Made by a program: the position numbers and the translations under genes. Positions 1 through 8,394 of a stretch of DNA of 36,924 bases are shown piece after piece. Origin of the DNA: Acidimicrobiales bacterium (lineage in GTDB: Bacteria; Actinomycetota; Acidimicrobiia; Acidimicrobiales; Aldehydirespiratoraceae); the NCBI GenBank assembly GCA_022425325.1, contig JAKMFW010000003.1:1-36924 (forward strand), read 5' to 3'. Position 1 is the stretch's first letter, and every line of letters begins with the position of its first letter. The notes under the pieces were generated by a model. That model worked only from the letters and a program-made list of their open reading frames with translations, ran no database searches and was not told the DNA's origin.

Positions 1-758
1 GTACCTTTGACTCGTTCGGCGCGATGTCGGGCTACGACGAATCGACCATGGTCGAGTACGCCGCCGAACGAGGGGGCCGCCCCGACGATCCTCGCCAGCG
101 CAACCCGCTCGACTTCATCCTCTGGCAACCATCACTCGACGATGAGCCGTCGTGGCCCTCACCGTGGGGCCCGGGCCGACCCGGCTGGCACATCGAGTGC
201 TCGGCGATGTCGAAGGGCACGCTCGGCCCCACCCTCGACCTTCACGGTGGAGGCTCCGATCTGATCTTCCCGCACCATGAGTGCAGCCGAGCTCAGAGCG
301 AGGCGGCCAACGGGGTCACCTTCGTCAACCACTGGATGCACGCCGGGATGGTCGCCTACCAGGGCACGAAGATGTCGAAGTCACTCGGCAACCTCGTCTT
401 CGTCAGCGAGTTGGTCAAGACCGCTGACCCGCGAGCGATCCGACTTGCGCTGATGCGCCACCACTACCGCAGTGACTGGGAGTGGTTCGACAGCGACATC
501 GACACCGCATCAGCAATGCTCGATCGGCTGCACCGGGCGGCCCACGCCCCCGCTGGCTCCGATCCCTACCGATACGCCGATCGCGTCCGCGCTGCGCTCG
601 ACAACGACCTCGATTCCCCCGCCGCCCTTCATGCCCTGATGGAACTCGCCGATGCGATTCTTGAGGGCGGTGACGACCCGACGGCGCCTACGCTTCTGCG
701 TGAACTCGGCGCCCTGGTCGGGGTTGAGCTCGACGCAGCACCATCCCCCCTCATCTGA
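1..758 (+). CDS. mshC: Mycothiol ligase MshC (5'-truncated by window edge)
   Basis: The reading frame is open from base 3 and runs off the left edge, so the N-terminal half with the first zinc cysteine and HIGH-type motif is missing. MshC joins cysteine to GlcN-Ins, the ATP-dependent third step of mycothiol synthesis, in the cytoplasm. Visible family features are the [15 protein letters not shown] block with its zinc-binding Cys, the GGGSDLIFPHHE segment that binds substrate and zinc, and the KMSKS loop (TKMSKSLGN). The C-terminal region reads HHYRSDWEW, then a short helical domain with DNDLDSPAAL. That HYRxDxxW pattern and the short tail without an anticodon-binding domain separate MshC from CysRS. 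The true cysS follows 20 bp downstream on the same strand, and the two share long near-identical stretches. Remaining doubt is only whether this is a second, short cysteinyl-tRNA synthetase. Confidence 0.88.
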   Translation, partial: TFDSFGAMSGYDESTMVEYAAERGGRPDDPRQRNPLDFILWQPSLDDEPSWPSPWGPGRPGWHIECSAMSKGTLGPTLDLHGGGSDLIFPHHECSRAQSEAANGVTFVNHWMHAGMVAYQGTKMSKSLGNLVFVSELVKTADPRAIRLALMRHHYRSDWEWFDSDIDTASAMLDRLHRAAHAPAGSDPYRYADRVRAALDNDLDSPAALHALMELADAILEGGDDPTAPTLLRELGALVGVELDAAPSPLI

Positions 759-778
759 CCCACACGAGAGAGTCCATC

Positions 779-2167
779 GTGATCCGCCTCTACGACACGC
801 TGACCGGCGACGTTCGTCCGCTTGCACAACGCGACGAAGGCAAGGTCTCGCTGTACGCGTGCGGGCCAACAGTCTACGACCACCCCCACCTCGGCCACGC
901 CCGCCAGGCCATGACCTACGACGTCATGCGCCGCTACTTCGAATGGCGCGGGCTGGCAGTGCACCATGTCGCCAACGTCACCGACATCGACGACAAGATC
1001 ATCGCCCGCGCCCAGGCCGAGAACACCACCGAGTCGGCCGTCGCCACCGAGTGGAAGCAGGTCTACGACGACGTCATGGACGCGTTGGACATCCTGCGCC
1101 CCCACGACCGGCCGCATGCGACCGAGTACGTCGAGGAAATGGTCGAGTTCATCCAGACCCTGATCGACAACAGCTCGGCCTACGCCAACGACTCCGGTGT
1201 CTATCTCCGGGTTCACACCGTCGATGGCTACGGCGACCTCATCCACCGTTCGCTCGACGATCTCCGCGAGGGTGCCGGTGCCCGGGTCGAAGTCGACGAC
1301 ACCAAGGAAGACCCACTCGACTTCGCACTCTGGAAAGCGGCCAAGCCCGGCGAGCCCACCTGGCCCTCTCCGTGGGGCGATGGCCGTCCTGGCTGGCACA
1401 TCGAGTGCGTGGCGATGAGCCTCGGCATCCTCGGCGATGGCTTTGATCTTCACGGCGGCGGGAACGACCTCGTCTTCCCTCACCACACCAACGAACGCGC
1501 CGAGGCGATCGCTGCCGGCCGTGACTTCGCCCGGCACTGGGCCCACAACGCAATGCTCAACATCAGCGGCGAAAAGATGTCGAAGTCGCTCGGCAACTTC
1601 ACGACCATCCAAACGCTCCTCGACGAACACCCCGACAACGCGCGGGCATTGCGACTCGCCTTGCTCCAGACCCACTACCGCAAGGTGATGGAACTCAATC
1701 CCGACGTGATGGCGCAGTCCCGCGAGGGCCTGAAGCGGCTCGATGCGATGGTTCGGAAAGCGTCCGGCGCCGACGTGCCACTCGACGGCGCCGAGCGGGA
1801 CGCCGACGCGATCGGTGCGTTCACGAGCGCCATGGACGACGACCTCGGAACCCCCGAAGGTGTCGCCACGATGTTCGAGACGATCCGTCGCGCCAACGCA
1901 GCGCTCGACGCCGGCGACGATGCTGCCGCGATGCTGGTGGCGACCGCGATCGACCTTGCCGGAGCGATGGGGCTCAGCGTCGGACCCGATGGGCTCGGCT
2001 CCGGGGGTGACGGCGGCGATCCCGAGATCGACGCGCTGGTCTCGGCCCGCACCGAAGCCCGGGCCAACAAGGATTTCGCCGAGGCGGATCGGATTCGCGA
2101 CGAACTCACGGCCCGCGGCATCGTGGTCGAGGACACGCCCAACGGTCCGGTCTGGCACCGGAGCTGA
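779..2167 (+). CDS. cysS: Cysteinyl-tRNA synthetase
   Basis: A 462-residue class I aminoacyl-tRNA synthetase that charges tRNA-Cys. The first zinc ligand is Cys28 in ACGPTVYD, the HIGH motif appears as HLGH at 37-40, Cys210 lies in GWHIEC, the [11 protein letters not shown] segment follows, and KMSKS is at 266-270. The C-terminal part has the DALR-type helical domain and an ending with [18 protein letters not shown] typical of bacterial CysRS, and the length is normal. The GTG start is preceded by a purine-rich GAGAGAG at about 6 bases. It lies 20 bp after mshC and 9 bp before the glycosidase gene, so the three are probably co-transcribed. Both substrates of the mshC/cysS pair include cysteine and ATP, so co-expression would place two competing users of cysteinyl-adenylate chemistry under one promoter. 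Confidence 0.96.
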   Translation: MIRLYDTLTGDVRPLAQRDEGKVSLYACGPTVYDHPHLGHARQAMTYDVMRRYFEWRGLAVHHVANVTDIDDKIIARAQAENTTESAVATEWKQVYDDVMDALDILRPHDRPHATEYVEEMVEFIQTLIDNSSAYANDSGVYLRVHTVDGYGDLIHRSLDDLREGAGARVEVDDTKEDPLDFALWKAAKPGEPTWPSPWGDGRPGWHIECVAMSLGILGDGFDLHGGGNDLVFPHHTNERAEAIAAGRDFARHWAHNAMLNISGEKMSKSLGNFTTIQTLLDEHPDNARALRLALLQTHYRKVMELNPDVMAQSREGLKRLDAMVRKASGADVPLDGAERDADAIGAFTSAMDDDLGTPEGVATMFETIRRANAALDAGDDAAAMLVATAIDLAGAMGLSVGPDGLGSGGDGGDPEIDALVSARTEARANKDFAEADRIRDELTARGIVVEDTPNGPVWHRS

Positions 2168-2176
2168 GGAGATCTC

Positions 2177-3232
2177 ATGGTCACACCAATCGAGGGACGA
2201 TGGAGCCCGGACCAGGCGCATGCCTGGGCGGAACGGTCCGGTTGGCTGGTCGGCTGCAACTTCACCCCGTCGACGGCGGGGAACCAGCTCGAGTTGTGGC
2301 AGCGCGAGACCTTCGACCCCGAGACGATCGATCGCGAGCTCGGCTGGGCTGCCGGACTCGGGATGAACGTCATCCGCCTCTATCTCCACGACCTCATGTT
2401 CGAGGCGGAGGGTGAGGCCTTCCTCGACCGGGTCGAGCAGATCGTCGCGATGGCGCACGGTCACGGCATCGCCACCATGCCGGTCCTTTTCGACGGGGTG
2501 TGGCACCCCGAGCCGGAGCTGGGTCCGCAGCCAGAACCCACCCCTCGTCTTCACAATTCGGTGTGGGTGCAGTCGCCCGGGCGGCCGACGATGGACGACC
2601 CGACCCGTTGGCCCCGGCTCGAGCCCTATGTCGTCGAGACGCTGACCCGTTTCGCCGACGACGACCGCATCGTTTTCTGGGATCTGTTCAACGAACCCGA
2701 CCAGATCGATCGCGACACGATCCTCGGTGGTTCCCGCGAGGCGAAGGAGGCGTCGTCTGCGGCGCTCGTGGCCGAGGTATTCCGCTGGGCGCGGTCGGTG
2801 GCGCCCAGCCAGCCCCTCAGCGTCGGGGTGTGGGAATACGACGACGAGCACCGGACCGTCCCCGGGCCGCTCAACGAGGTCGCGCTCGCCAACAGCGACA
2901 TCATCACCTTCCACTGCTACGAGCCCGCAGGGCCGCTCAACGCCGTCATCGACGCACTTGAGTCACATGGGCGGCCGCTCGTGTGCACCGAATGGCTGGC
3001 TCGGACGGCCGGCTCGACCGCCGACCTCCTGCCGGTCTTCCGGGACCGTGGCGTCGGCGCGATCAACTGGGGGCTGGTCGACGGCCGGACACAGACCCGG
3101 TTCCCGTGGACCTCGTGGATGGAACCCGTCACCGATGACGAGCCCTGGTTCCACGAACTCTTCCACCCGGACGGCCGCCCCTATGACGACGCCGAAGCTG
3201 AACTCTTCCGACGGACGACGGCAACGCCCTGA
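2177..3232 (+). CDS. Clan GH-A glycoside hydrolase (cellulase/xylanase-like)
   Basis: A 351-residue single-domain TIM-barrel hydrolase without a signal peptide, so probably cytoplasmic. The N-terminus has the barrel-opening GWLVGCNFTPS and the strand GMNVIRLYLHDL. The acid/base glutamate is E173 in the strand-4 motif FWDLFNEPD, and the nucleophile is E272 in the strand-7 motif VCTEW; this NEP...E arrangement is diagnostic of clan GH-A (GH2 catalytic, GH5 and relatives). HCY before the nucleophile and NWGLVDG near the end also fit. The substrate cannot be read from sequence; beta-linked glucan, xylan or mannan fragments are possible. A GAGGAG ribosome binding site sits 6 bases before the ATG, and the 9-bp gap after cysS suggests co-transcription. 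With the GH2 and GH3 genes later in the window it suggests oligosaccharide use. Confidence 0.8.
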   Translation: MVTPIEGRWSPDQAHAWAERSGWLVGCNFTPSTAGNQLELWQRETFDPETIDRELGWAAGLGMNVIRLYLHDLMFEAEGEAFLDRVEQIVAMAHGHGIATMPVLFDGVWHPEPELGPQPEPTPRLHNSVWVQSPGRPTMDDPTRWPRLEPYVVETLTRFADDDRIVFWDLFNEPDQIDRDTILGGSREAKEASSAALVAEVFRWARSVAPSQPLSVGVWEYDDEHRTVPGPLNEVALANSDIITFHCYEPAGPLNAVIDALESHGRPLVCTEWLARTAGSTADLLPVFRDRGVGAINWGLVDGRTQTRFPWTSWMEPVTDDEPWFHELFHPDGRPYDDAEAELFRRTTATP

Positions 3233-3292
3233 GACGTCGCGGGGCGAACGCTCACCGTCGCCACTCGGGCTGCCATCTGCCATCGTTGACCG

Positions 3293-4387
3293 ATGACCAT
3301 CCTCGACCCGGTTCCCGTCGACCAGCTCCGACCCCTGCCGCCTCAGCCCGCCGGGGTGCCCTGGCCGACCCGGGAGTGGCCGACAGGTTCGCTCCCCGAC
3401 CAGGTGGATCCGGCGGCGCTTGAGGGCCTGCTCGCGCAGGCCTTCGGTAGCGAGCCCGATCCGGGCTTCGGCGCGTCGTACGCCACCGTCGTCGTCCACC
3501 AGGGGCGAATCGTTGCGGAACGCTACGGACCCGACATCACCCCAGAGACACCGTTGCTCTCATGGTCGATGGCCAAGAGCGTCACGCACTCTCTCGTCGG
3601 CATCCTCGTCGCCCAGGGCCATCTCGAACTCGATACGCCGGCACCAATCGAGGCGTGGCAGACCGACGCCGCTGATCCACGATCACGACTCACCCTTCGT
3701 CATCTCCTCCGCATGGCCGACGGGCTCGACTTCAACGAGGAGTACACCCTCGACGAGTCCGGCGAGAGCCACGGTCCCGACGATCCGGGCTGGAGCCACT
3801 GCATCGACATGCTCTTCGGCGCCGGCGCCGGTGACGTTGCCGGCTACGCCGCTGCCCGACCCGCTCGTCACGAACCCGGGACGACCTTCAACTACTCGTC
3901 GGGGACCACCAACATCGTGGCCCGGATCATCGGCGACCTGATCGGTGGGCCTGAGGAGATGAAGGCGTGGATGAACGACGTGCTCTTTCATCCGATCGGC
4001 ATCCGATCAGCCGAACCGACCTTCGACACGGCAGGCACCTTTGTCGGTTCGTCGTATCTCCACATGACCGCTCGGGACTGGGCCCGATTCGGCCTGTTGC
4101 ACCTGCGAGGCGGGCAGTGGGACGGCACGCAGGTCGTCCCGAGGGAGTGGATCGACGATGAGCGCCGCGCCTGGGCCGCCGATGACGAGGGCAGTCACTA
4201 CGGCACCCACTGGTGGGTGGCCGACGACGGCCGTGGCACCTTCTTCTGCAGCGGCTTTGAACTTCAGCGGGTGCTCTGTGTGCCGAGCAGCGATCTCGTC
4301 GTCGTCCGACTCGGCAAAACCCCCGAGGGCGACTACGACACTCCGAAGCGCTGGCTCGAGGAGATCGTGTCGACCTTCGACGCCTGA
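3293..4387 (+). CDS. Serine hydrolase, class C beta-lactamase / 6-aminohexanoate-dimer hydrolase-like
   Basis: A 364-residue protein of the penicillin-binding-protein-like serine hydrolase fold. The nucleophile motif SxxK is SMAK at 92-95 in the helix WSMAKSVTHSLVG. The second motif reads YSS from Tyr201 (FNYSSGTTN) rather than the usual YxN. No clear KTG or HxG triad follows; FFCSGFE occupies that region. The tyrosine-with-serine form recalls NylB-type 6-aminohexanoate-dimer hydrolases and EstB-type esterases more than true beta-lactamases. There is no signal peptide, so it is probably a cytoplasmic esterase or amidase, not a resistance enzyme. The ATG is preceded by CATCGT ending 6 bases upstream, a possible leaderless -10. 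It converges with the propeller gene on the other strand with only 20 bp between them. Confidence 0.82.
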   Translation: MTILDPVPVDQLRPLPPQPAGVPWPTREWPTGSLPDQVDPAALEGLLAQAFGSEPDPGFGASYATVVVHQGRIVAERYGPDITPETPLLSWSMAKSVTHSLVGILVAQGHLELDTPAPIEAWQTDAADPRSRLTLRHLLRMADGLDFNEEYTLDESGESHGPDDPGWSHCIDMLFGAGAGDVAGYAAARPARHEPGTTFNYSSGTTNIVARIIGDLIGGPEEMKAWMNDVLFHPIGIRSAEPTFDTAGTFVGSSYLHMTARDWARFGLLHLRGGQWDGTQVVPREWIDDERRAWAADDEGSHYGTHWWVADDGRGTFFCSGFELQRVLCVPSSDLVVVRLGKTPEGDYDTPKRWLEEIVSTFDA

Positions 4388-4407
4388 TCAGCCGGGCGAA
4401 CCGATCG

Positions 4408-5964
4408 TCACCCGAGCGGATCGCCGACGGCGTAAACAAAGCCGGCTCGGGTTCCCACGACGATCTGACCTCGCCACAACGCCGGAGTCGACTCGATACA
4501 ACCACCGAGATCGATCTCCCACAGTTTGGGCGGCTCGATGGTCGAGTCGGAGAGGTCGAAGGCGTGGAGGCGGCCACCGCAGTCGCCCTGGATCCAGGTG
4601 TCGTCGACGATCACCGGCGATGCCCAGGTCGGCCCGGAGAGTTTGACCCGCCATCGTTCCTCGCCGCTGAAGCGATCGAGGCCGAGGACGTCGCCGCTGT
4701 CGGTCGGCACGATCAGAAGATCGTCGTGGAGGCCTGGTGTTGCCCAGACCCCGGAGTCGAGTCGGGGCCGCTGCTCGACCCCCCAGAGCAGCGCCTCTTC
4801 AGGATCCTTGGTCGGGTCGAGTTTGATGATCTGACCGACCTCACGGCTCCGGGCGTTGCCGCGTTCGTATTCGACGCCGGCGTAGATCATTCCCTCGTCG
4901 TCGATGACAAGCGTGGCGTCGATGTCGTCCCCGGCCCAGTACCGGAACACCTGGGTGGGTTCGCCACCGTCGGCGAGGTCGGTGATGTCCCAGCCCTGGA
5001 TGAGGCCACCGCTGTTGGCGAAGTAGACGACGTTGCCCGAGATGGCGACCGAACTCTCGATCGACACATTGCCACCGACGTCTCGCAGGAGTTCGTCGTC
5101 CCAGCCGGGCGTGTTGAAGACGAGTTCTGGCTCGACGGTGACGAGACCGTCGGGGTCGTAGCCACGGTTGAGCTTCACGATGTGAAACTGGCTGTTCTCG
5201 CCACCGATGAACAAGAAATCGTCGAGGATCAGTCCGGCGCCGTCCCAGTCGTTGTTCCATCGGGTTGGCGAGACGTCGAACGCGTTGAGCGCCCAGAGTT
5301 CGGTCAGTTCATCGCGGTCGAAGGCGATGACCCGGTAGTCGTTGTCCCGACTGCCCGTGTAGAGCAGGGGGAATCCGTCGGGGTCGATCGTCACCGAGCC
5401 CTTGATGATGTCGCCCGTGCGGAAGTCGGGGAGCAACCGTTCGCCGGTGCCGTAGTCGAGGACGTGGACGTTGCGGCTGTAGGCACCGAAGGCGACCCAT
5501 GTCTCCTCGCCGCGCTCCCAGATCGCCGGCTGTCCGGTCCAGCCGGTGCCGCACCAGTTGATGACCTGCTCGCCGACCGACGAGTTCGAGCACATCGCCT
5601 GGTCGGGGAACCGCCATCTGATCTCGGGAGCAGTCGGTACGGGCCCCTCGCCGTAGTACGAGCGCGTCGGGTTCCCCCGGAAGGTGAGCAGTCCTTCGAC
5701 GGTTTCGCCGTACGGCAGGCCCGAGGAACGGGGGTCGACCCAGCCCTCGTACGGCGGTTCGGTGGTGGTTGTGGTGGTAGTGGTCGACGTCGTGGTGGTC
5801 GACGTGGTCGTGATGCCGGCGGTGGTGGTCGTGGTGGTCGAGATGCCGGCGGTGTCGTCATCCTCACCGGCCGGCGGTGGTGAGGCGATCAGCACGCCGA
5901 CGAGGGTGATCGTGAGGGCGAGACCGATGAGGGCGAGACGCGTCGCCCGCGAGGAGCGTGACAT
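4408..5964 (-). CDS. Secreted or membrane-anchored PQQ-like beta-propeller protein
   Basis: A 518-residue exported protein. Residues 1-30 form an Arg-rich N-region followed by a hydrophobic segment (LALIGLALTITLVGVLI), read as a signal anchor or signal peptide. A threonine-rich linker of about 35 residues follows, then from about residue 75 a beta-propeller made of WD/PQQ-like blades, for example GEERWRVKLSGPTWASPV and KLWEIDLGGCIESTPAL. Repeats of the form V-x-A-x-D/W with alternating 'static record' wording are typical of the PQQ_2 family, but calcium and PQQ ligands are not evident, so an enzymatic role is not claimed; a BamB-like scaffold or a binding protein is as likely. The ATG at 5964 is preferred over an in-frame TTG at 5973. 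It is divergent from the DUF983 gene. Confidence 0.82.
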   Translation of the reverse strand: MSRSSRATRLALIGLALTITLVGVLIASPPPAGEDDDTAGISTTTTTTAGITTTSTTTTSTTTTTTTTEPPYEGWVDPRSSGLPYGETVEGLLTFRGNPTRSYYGEGPVPTAPEIRWRFPDQAMCSNSSVGEQVINWCGTGWTGQPAIWERGEETWVAFGAYSRNVHVLDYGTGERLLPDFRTGDIIKGSVTIDPDGFPLLYTGSRDNDYRVIAFDRDELTELWALNAFDVSPTRWNNDWDGAGLILDDFLFIGGENSQFHIVKLNRGYDPDGLVTVEPELVFNTPGWDDELLRDVGGNVSIESSVAISGNVVYFANSGGLIQGWDITDLADGGEPTQVFRYWAGDDIDATLVIDDEGMIYAGVEYERGNARSREVGQIIKLDPTKDPEEALLWGVEQRPRLDSGVWATPGLHDDLLIVPTDSGDVLGLDRFSGEERWRVKLSGPTWASPVIVDDTWIQGDCGGRLHAFDLSDSTIEPPKLWEIDLGGCIESTPALWRGQIVVGTRAGFVYAVGDPLG

Positions 5965-5969
5965 GCGGG

Positions 5970-6788
5970 TCAAACAGCGAAACGCAGTTGCTCGGCCAAT
6001 TGTCCGGACATATCCTTCGAATCGTGAAAGAGCTTGTCCGGCCGACTCCCCGAAAGCTGGTCCTGCTGTGGCGCGGCGCCACCCGAGCCTGCCCGGTCTG
6101 TGGTCGACGTCGCCTGACGCAGCGAATCGTCGGCCTGCGCCCAGCGTGCCCGCGCTGCGGCTTCGTCTTCGAGCGTGATCCGGGCCACTTCGTTGGTGCC
6201 GTCGGCATGAACACGATCGTCACCTTCGGCCTGATCCTGATCAGCGTCCTGGTCGGACTGTGGGCGCTGTGGCCCGATATGAATTTCGTCGGCCTCGCCA
6301 GCGTGCCGCTGCTGATCGCCGTGGTCGTCCCTCCGCTCTTCCACCCCACGGCCAAGACGCTGTGGGTCGGCATCGACTTGATGATGAACCCGGTGCGACC
6401 CGGCGAGGCTGTCGCTGACCTCCTCGATCCCGAGCGCTTGTTCGCCGCCGAGCCCATCGACCCCGAGGAAGGCGCGCCGGAGCAGGGGTGAGCGCACCGA
6501 GGCCACGGTGTCGGGGACCTCACGCCCCCGGCTCGGGGACCACGCCGGCTCGCTCGAACGCGAGTCGTCGACGGCGTCCGCTGCCGGCGAGGCCGAGGGT
6601 CGCCGATCCACCATCTCCCAGCCCCGCGGCGCCCGCGCCCGGCTGAGATGGGCCTCACAGAGCGCGTAGCCGTACCGATCCCCGACCGGATCGCCGAGAG
6701 GAAGCAGCTCGGCCCGACACTCGCTGCGCTGGAGCAGCAGCGTGCCGACCTGCGCTTCACTGCACCCGGGACGCTGACACGACGCCAT
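5970..6788 (-). CDS. DUF3499-like zinc-binding protein; true 3' end uncertain
   Basis: The first 60 or so residues match DUF3499, a small actinobacterial family of unknown function: CQRPGC at 4-9, a middle block ending in YGYALCEAHLSRA, then APRGWEMV. The pattern CxxPGC...CExH is likely a metal site. Family members are usually about 90-130 residues. Here no stop occurs in frame until 5970, so the formal ORF has 272 codons and its last two thirds run antisense to the DUF983 gene, codon against codon. In that register stops need TCA, CTA or TTA sense codons, which GC-rich genes avoid, so the long tail may be an accident of composition, or the gene may have lost its stop. The ATG has no visible Shine-Dalgarno sequence. 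Confidence 0.55.
   Translation of the reverse strand: MASCQRPGCSEAQVGTLLLQRSECRAELLPLGDPVGDRYGYALCEAHLSRARAPRGWEMVDRRPSASPAADAVDDSRSSEPAWSPSRGREVPDTVASVRSPLLRRAFLGVDGLGGEQALGIEEVSDSLAGSHRVHHQVDADPQRLGRGVEERRDDHGDQQRHAGEADEIHIGPQRPQSDQDADQDQAEGDDRVHADGTNEVARITLEDEAAARARWAQADDSLRQATSTTDRAGSGGAAPQQDQLSGSRPDKLFHDSKDMSGQLAEQLRFAV
6011..6016 (+). promoter_or_regulatory. Predicted leaderless -10 box (TATCCT)
   Basis: TATCCT fits the actinobacterial TANNNT consensus and ends 7 bases before the GTG at 6024, so transcription would begin at the start codon. No Shine-Dalgarno sequence is present. This supports GTG 6024 over the upstream in-frame ATG at 5958, which would overlap the divergent gene. Confidence 0.5.
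6024..6491 (+). CDS. DUF983 family membrane protein
   Basis: A 155-residue protein of the DUF983 family, whose biochemical role is unknown. The N-terminal zinc-ribbon-like part has CPVCG (about 24-28) and CPRCG (about 42-46), followed by the family's FERDPGHFVGAVGMN segment. Two membrane helices follow (IVTFGLILISVLVGLWALW and LASVPLLIAVVVPPLF), separated by a short loop, and then the characteristic TLWVGIDLMMNPVRPGE. The C-terminal 30 residues are acidic. The GTG start was chosen because it leaves a 59-bp divergent spacer to the propeller gene and has a leaderless -10 box; an ATG 66 bases upstream is in frame but would overlap that gene. Its 3' half lies opposite an open extension of the DUF3499 frame. 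Confidence 0.83.
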   Translation: MKELVRPTPRKLVLLWRGATRACPVCGRRRLTQRIVGLRPACPRCGFVFERDPGHFVGAVGMNTIVTFGLILISVLVGLWALWPDMNFVGLASVPLLIAVVVPPLFHPTAKTLWVGIDLMMNPVRPGEAVADLLDPERLFAAEPIDPEEGAPEQG

Positions 6789-6880
6789 GGATCGGAACGT
6801 ACCGAAGCCCTCTGACCCCCTCGGGGACCCCGGCCAGATCTGTGGATAACCGTCATCGGACGCGCCGCAACGCCCGCCGG

Positions 6881-6886
6881 TACGCT
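6881..6886 (+). promoter_or_regulatory. Predicted leaderless -10 box (TACGCT)
   Basis: TACGCT ends 7 bases before the ATG at 6894, with GGACGC-like bases near the expected -35 position. There is no Shine-Dalgarno sequence between them, so a leaderless transcript is likely. Confidence 0.5.
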
Positions 6887-6893
6887 CCCGATC

Positions 6894-7574
6894 ATGATCA
6901 TCGGGTTCGATGCCGACGACACGCTGTGGCACAACGAGGACGGCTTTCAGGCCAGCCATCGCGAGTTCGAACGCCTGCTCAGTGACTACGGCGACCCAAC
7001 GGCGATCGAGGAGCACCTCTTCGAGATCGAGTCGCGCAACATGCCCAGGTACGGCTACGGCGTGAAGGCCTACACCCTGTCGCTGATCGAGTGCGCCATC
7101 GAGATCAGCGACGGCCGCGTCAGCACCGCGCAGATCGCCTCGATTCTCGACCTCGGGCACGCCCTGCTCGACCGACCCGTCGAGTTGATCGATGGCGTCA
7201 CCGATGTGCTCGACGAACTCGGCGACCACACCAAGATGATCATCACCAAGGGCGACCTCTACCACCAGCTCTCGCGCATCGAGTCGAGCGGCTTGAGCAC
7301 CTTCTTCTGGCAGACCGAAGTCGTGGCCCACAAGGATCCGGTCACCTACCGGCGGGTCCTCGACCTCCACGGCGTCGATCCGTCGAACTTCGTGATGGTC
7401 GGCAACTCCCTCCCGTCCGATGTGCTCCCGGTGATGGAGATCGGCGGGAAGGCGGTGCACGTGCCCTATCACGTCACCTGGGCGCACGAACACCACGACG
7501 GCGACCACGAAGCACCCACCATCAAGCATCTCGGTGAGCTTCCCGCACTGCTCGCGGACTGGGGACGTCGCTGA
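6894..7574 (+). CDS. HAD-superfamily phosphatase
   Basis: A 226-residue cytoplasmic hydrolase of the haloacid dehalogenase superfamily. Motif I is FDADDTLW with the nucleophile Asp6 and acid/base Asp8. A helical cap spans roughly residues 20-90. Motif II is the Thr in MIITKGD, motif III the Lys in AHKDP, and motif IV the GNSLPSD acidic cluster that binds magnesium. The second Asp of motif I and the helical cap indicate a subfamily I phosphatase acting on a small phosphorylated metabolite, possibly a nucleotide or sugar phosphate; the substrate cannot be named. A histidine-rich tail (HEHHDGDHE) is unusual and could bind metal. The gene converges with the methyltransferase gene, with only 3 bp between the two stop codons. 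Confidence 0.87.
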   Translation: MIIGFDADDTLWHNEDGFQASHREFERLLSDYGDPTAIEEHLFEIESRNMPRYGYGVKAYTLSLIECAIEISDGRVSTAQIASILDLGHALLDRPVELIDGVTDVLDELGDHTKMIITKGDLYHQLSRIESSGLSTFFWQTEVVAHKDPVTYRRVLDLHGVDPSNFVMVGNSLPSDVLPVMEIGGKAVHVPYHVTWAHEHHDGDHEAPTIKHLGELPALLADWGRR

Positions 7575-7577
7575 ACG

Positions 7578-8366
7578 TCAGCGGGTGGCGATGATCTGCA
7601 CCGGGGCGAGCAGGCCACCTCGCAATGCGGCGCCGATGTTCGTGAACATCGCGTCGAAGTCGGGACCCATGAGGGTCGCCAACGACACCGGCGGCGGCCC
7701 GGCGGCGCTCGCGGCTGCCGTCGCATCGAGCGCAAGCTGTGTGCGATCGATCGGCTCGGCGACATCGAAGCCCGCCGCCACGAGCGCCGCGACGTAGGCA
7801 TCCGGCGAAGCAACCCAAGCTTCGGAGGCGTCCGACGCGAACGGGAGTGGATACGAGAGCCTGTCCGGATCCCCGGTCGCCATGAGGTCATAGATGCCGA
7901 GCCGAGCGCCCGGCTCGAGTCGGTCTGCCACCGCAGCGAAGAAGGCCGGCTTGTCCGGGATGTTCATGCCGACATGCACGAGCGTGGCCGCATCGAACCG
8001 GCTCGAGAACTCGAGTCGGGTGGCGTCGCCGACGACGAAGGAGGTGCGATCGGCCAGTCCTGTCAACTCCGACAGGGCGGTCGCCGTCTCGACGAACGAT
8101 GGCGTGAGGTCGACTCCGACGACCTCGCAACCGACGACCGACGCGATGCGTCGCGCTGGTCCGCCGATCCCCGAACCGATGTCGAGGACACGATCTTCGG
8201 GTCGCAGGTCGAGATCGGCAACGAGTGCTGCGGTGGCCGCCGCACCGCCGAGATGGAACTCATCGACCGGGGCGAGGTCATCGATGGTGAGATCGTGCGA
8301 TCGACCGATGCCGGTGAGGATGGCAGTGATCGGATCCTCGACCCGCCCATAGTGTTCGAATCTCAC
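7578..8366 (-). CDS. Class I SAM-dependent methyltransferase
   Basis: A 262-residue Rossmann-fold methyltransferase. Motif I VLDIGSGIGGPARRI binds S-adenosylmethionine, the acidic end of strand 2 is in VVGVDLTPSFVE, the motif II region is VVGDATRLEF, and the substrate-side strand reads ATLVHVGMNI followed by a LEPGARLGIYDLMAT motif. This layout resembles glycine/sarcosine and MenG/UbiE-like small-molecule methyltransferases (Methyltransf_11 type). No membrane segment or extra domain is present. The start is GTG, with AGAGG five bases upstream. It is divergent from the HExxH gene, and the two share overlapping -10 boxes 40 bp apart, so they are probably regulated together. The substrate is unknown. 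Confidence 0.85.
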   Translation of the reverse strand: MRFEHYGRVEDPITAILTGIGRSHDLTIDDLAPVDEFHLGGAAATAALVADLDLRPEDRVLDIGSGIGGPARRIASVVGCEVVGVDLTPSFVETATALSELTGLADRTSFVVGDATRLEFSSRFDAATLVHVGMNIPDKPAFFAAVADRLEPGARLGIYDLMATGDPDRLSYPLPFASDASEAWVASPDAYVAALVAAGFDVAEPIDRTQLALDATAAASAAGPPPVSLATLMGPDFDAMFTNIGAALRGGLLAPVQIIATR

Positions 8367-8394
8367 GGCGACCTCTTCTCTTCAGACGTCCGCG

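Noticed and set aside
629-2914. 761-codon minus-strand ORF opposite cysS and the GH-A gene
   Set aside because: It lies opposite two genes with clear active sites; its sequence is Val/Gly/Arg-rich with no motif, as expected for antisense codon-aligned frames at high GC.
3293-4387. Antibiotic resistance beta-lactamase
   Set aside because: No signal peptide, no KTG, and YSS in place of YxN; an intracellular esterase or amidase is more likely.
5757-5860. GTG/GTC-rich simple repeat, considered as a microsatellite or phase-variation tract
   Set aside because: It encodes the Thr-rich linker of the exported propeller protein and is not a run of identical units; the DUF3152 linker at 16310-16375 looks the same.
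4564-5883. 439-codon plus-strand ORF opposite the propeller gene
   Set aside because: The minus strand has a signal segment, linker and propeller blades; the plus frame shows only Val/Asp/Gly shadow sequence.
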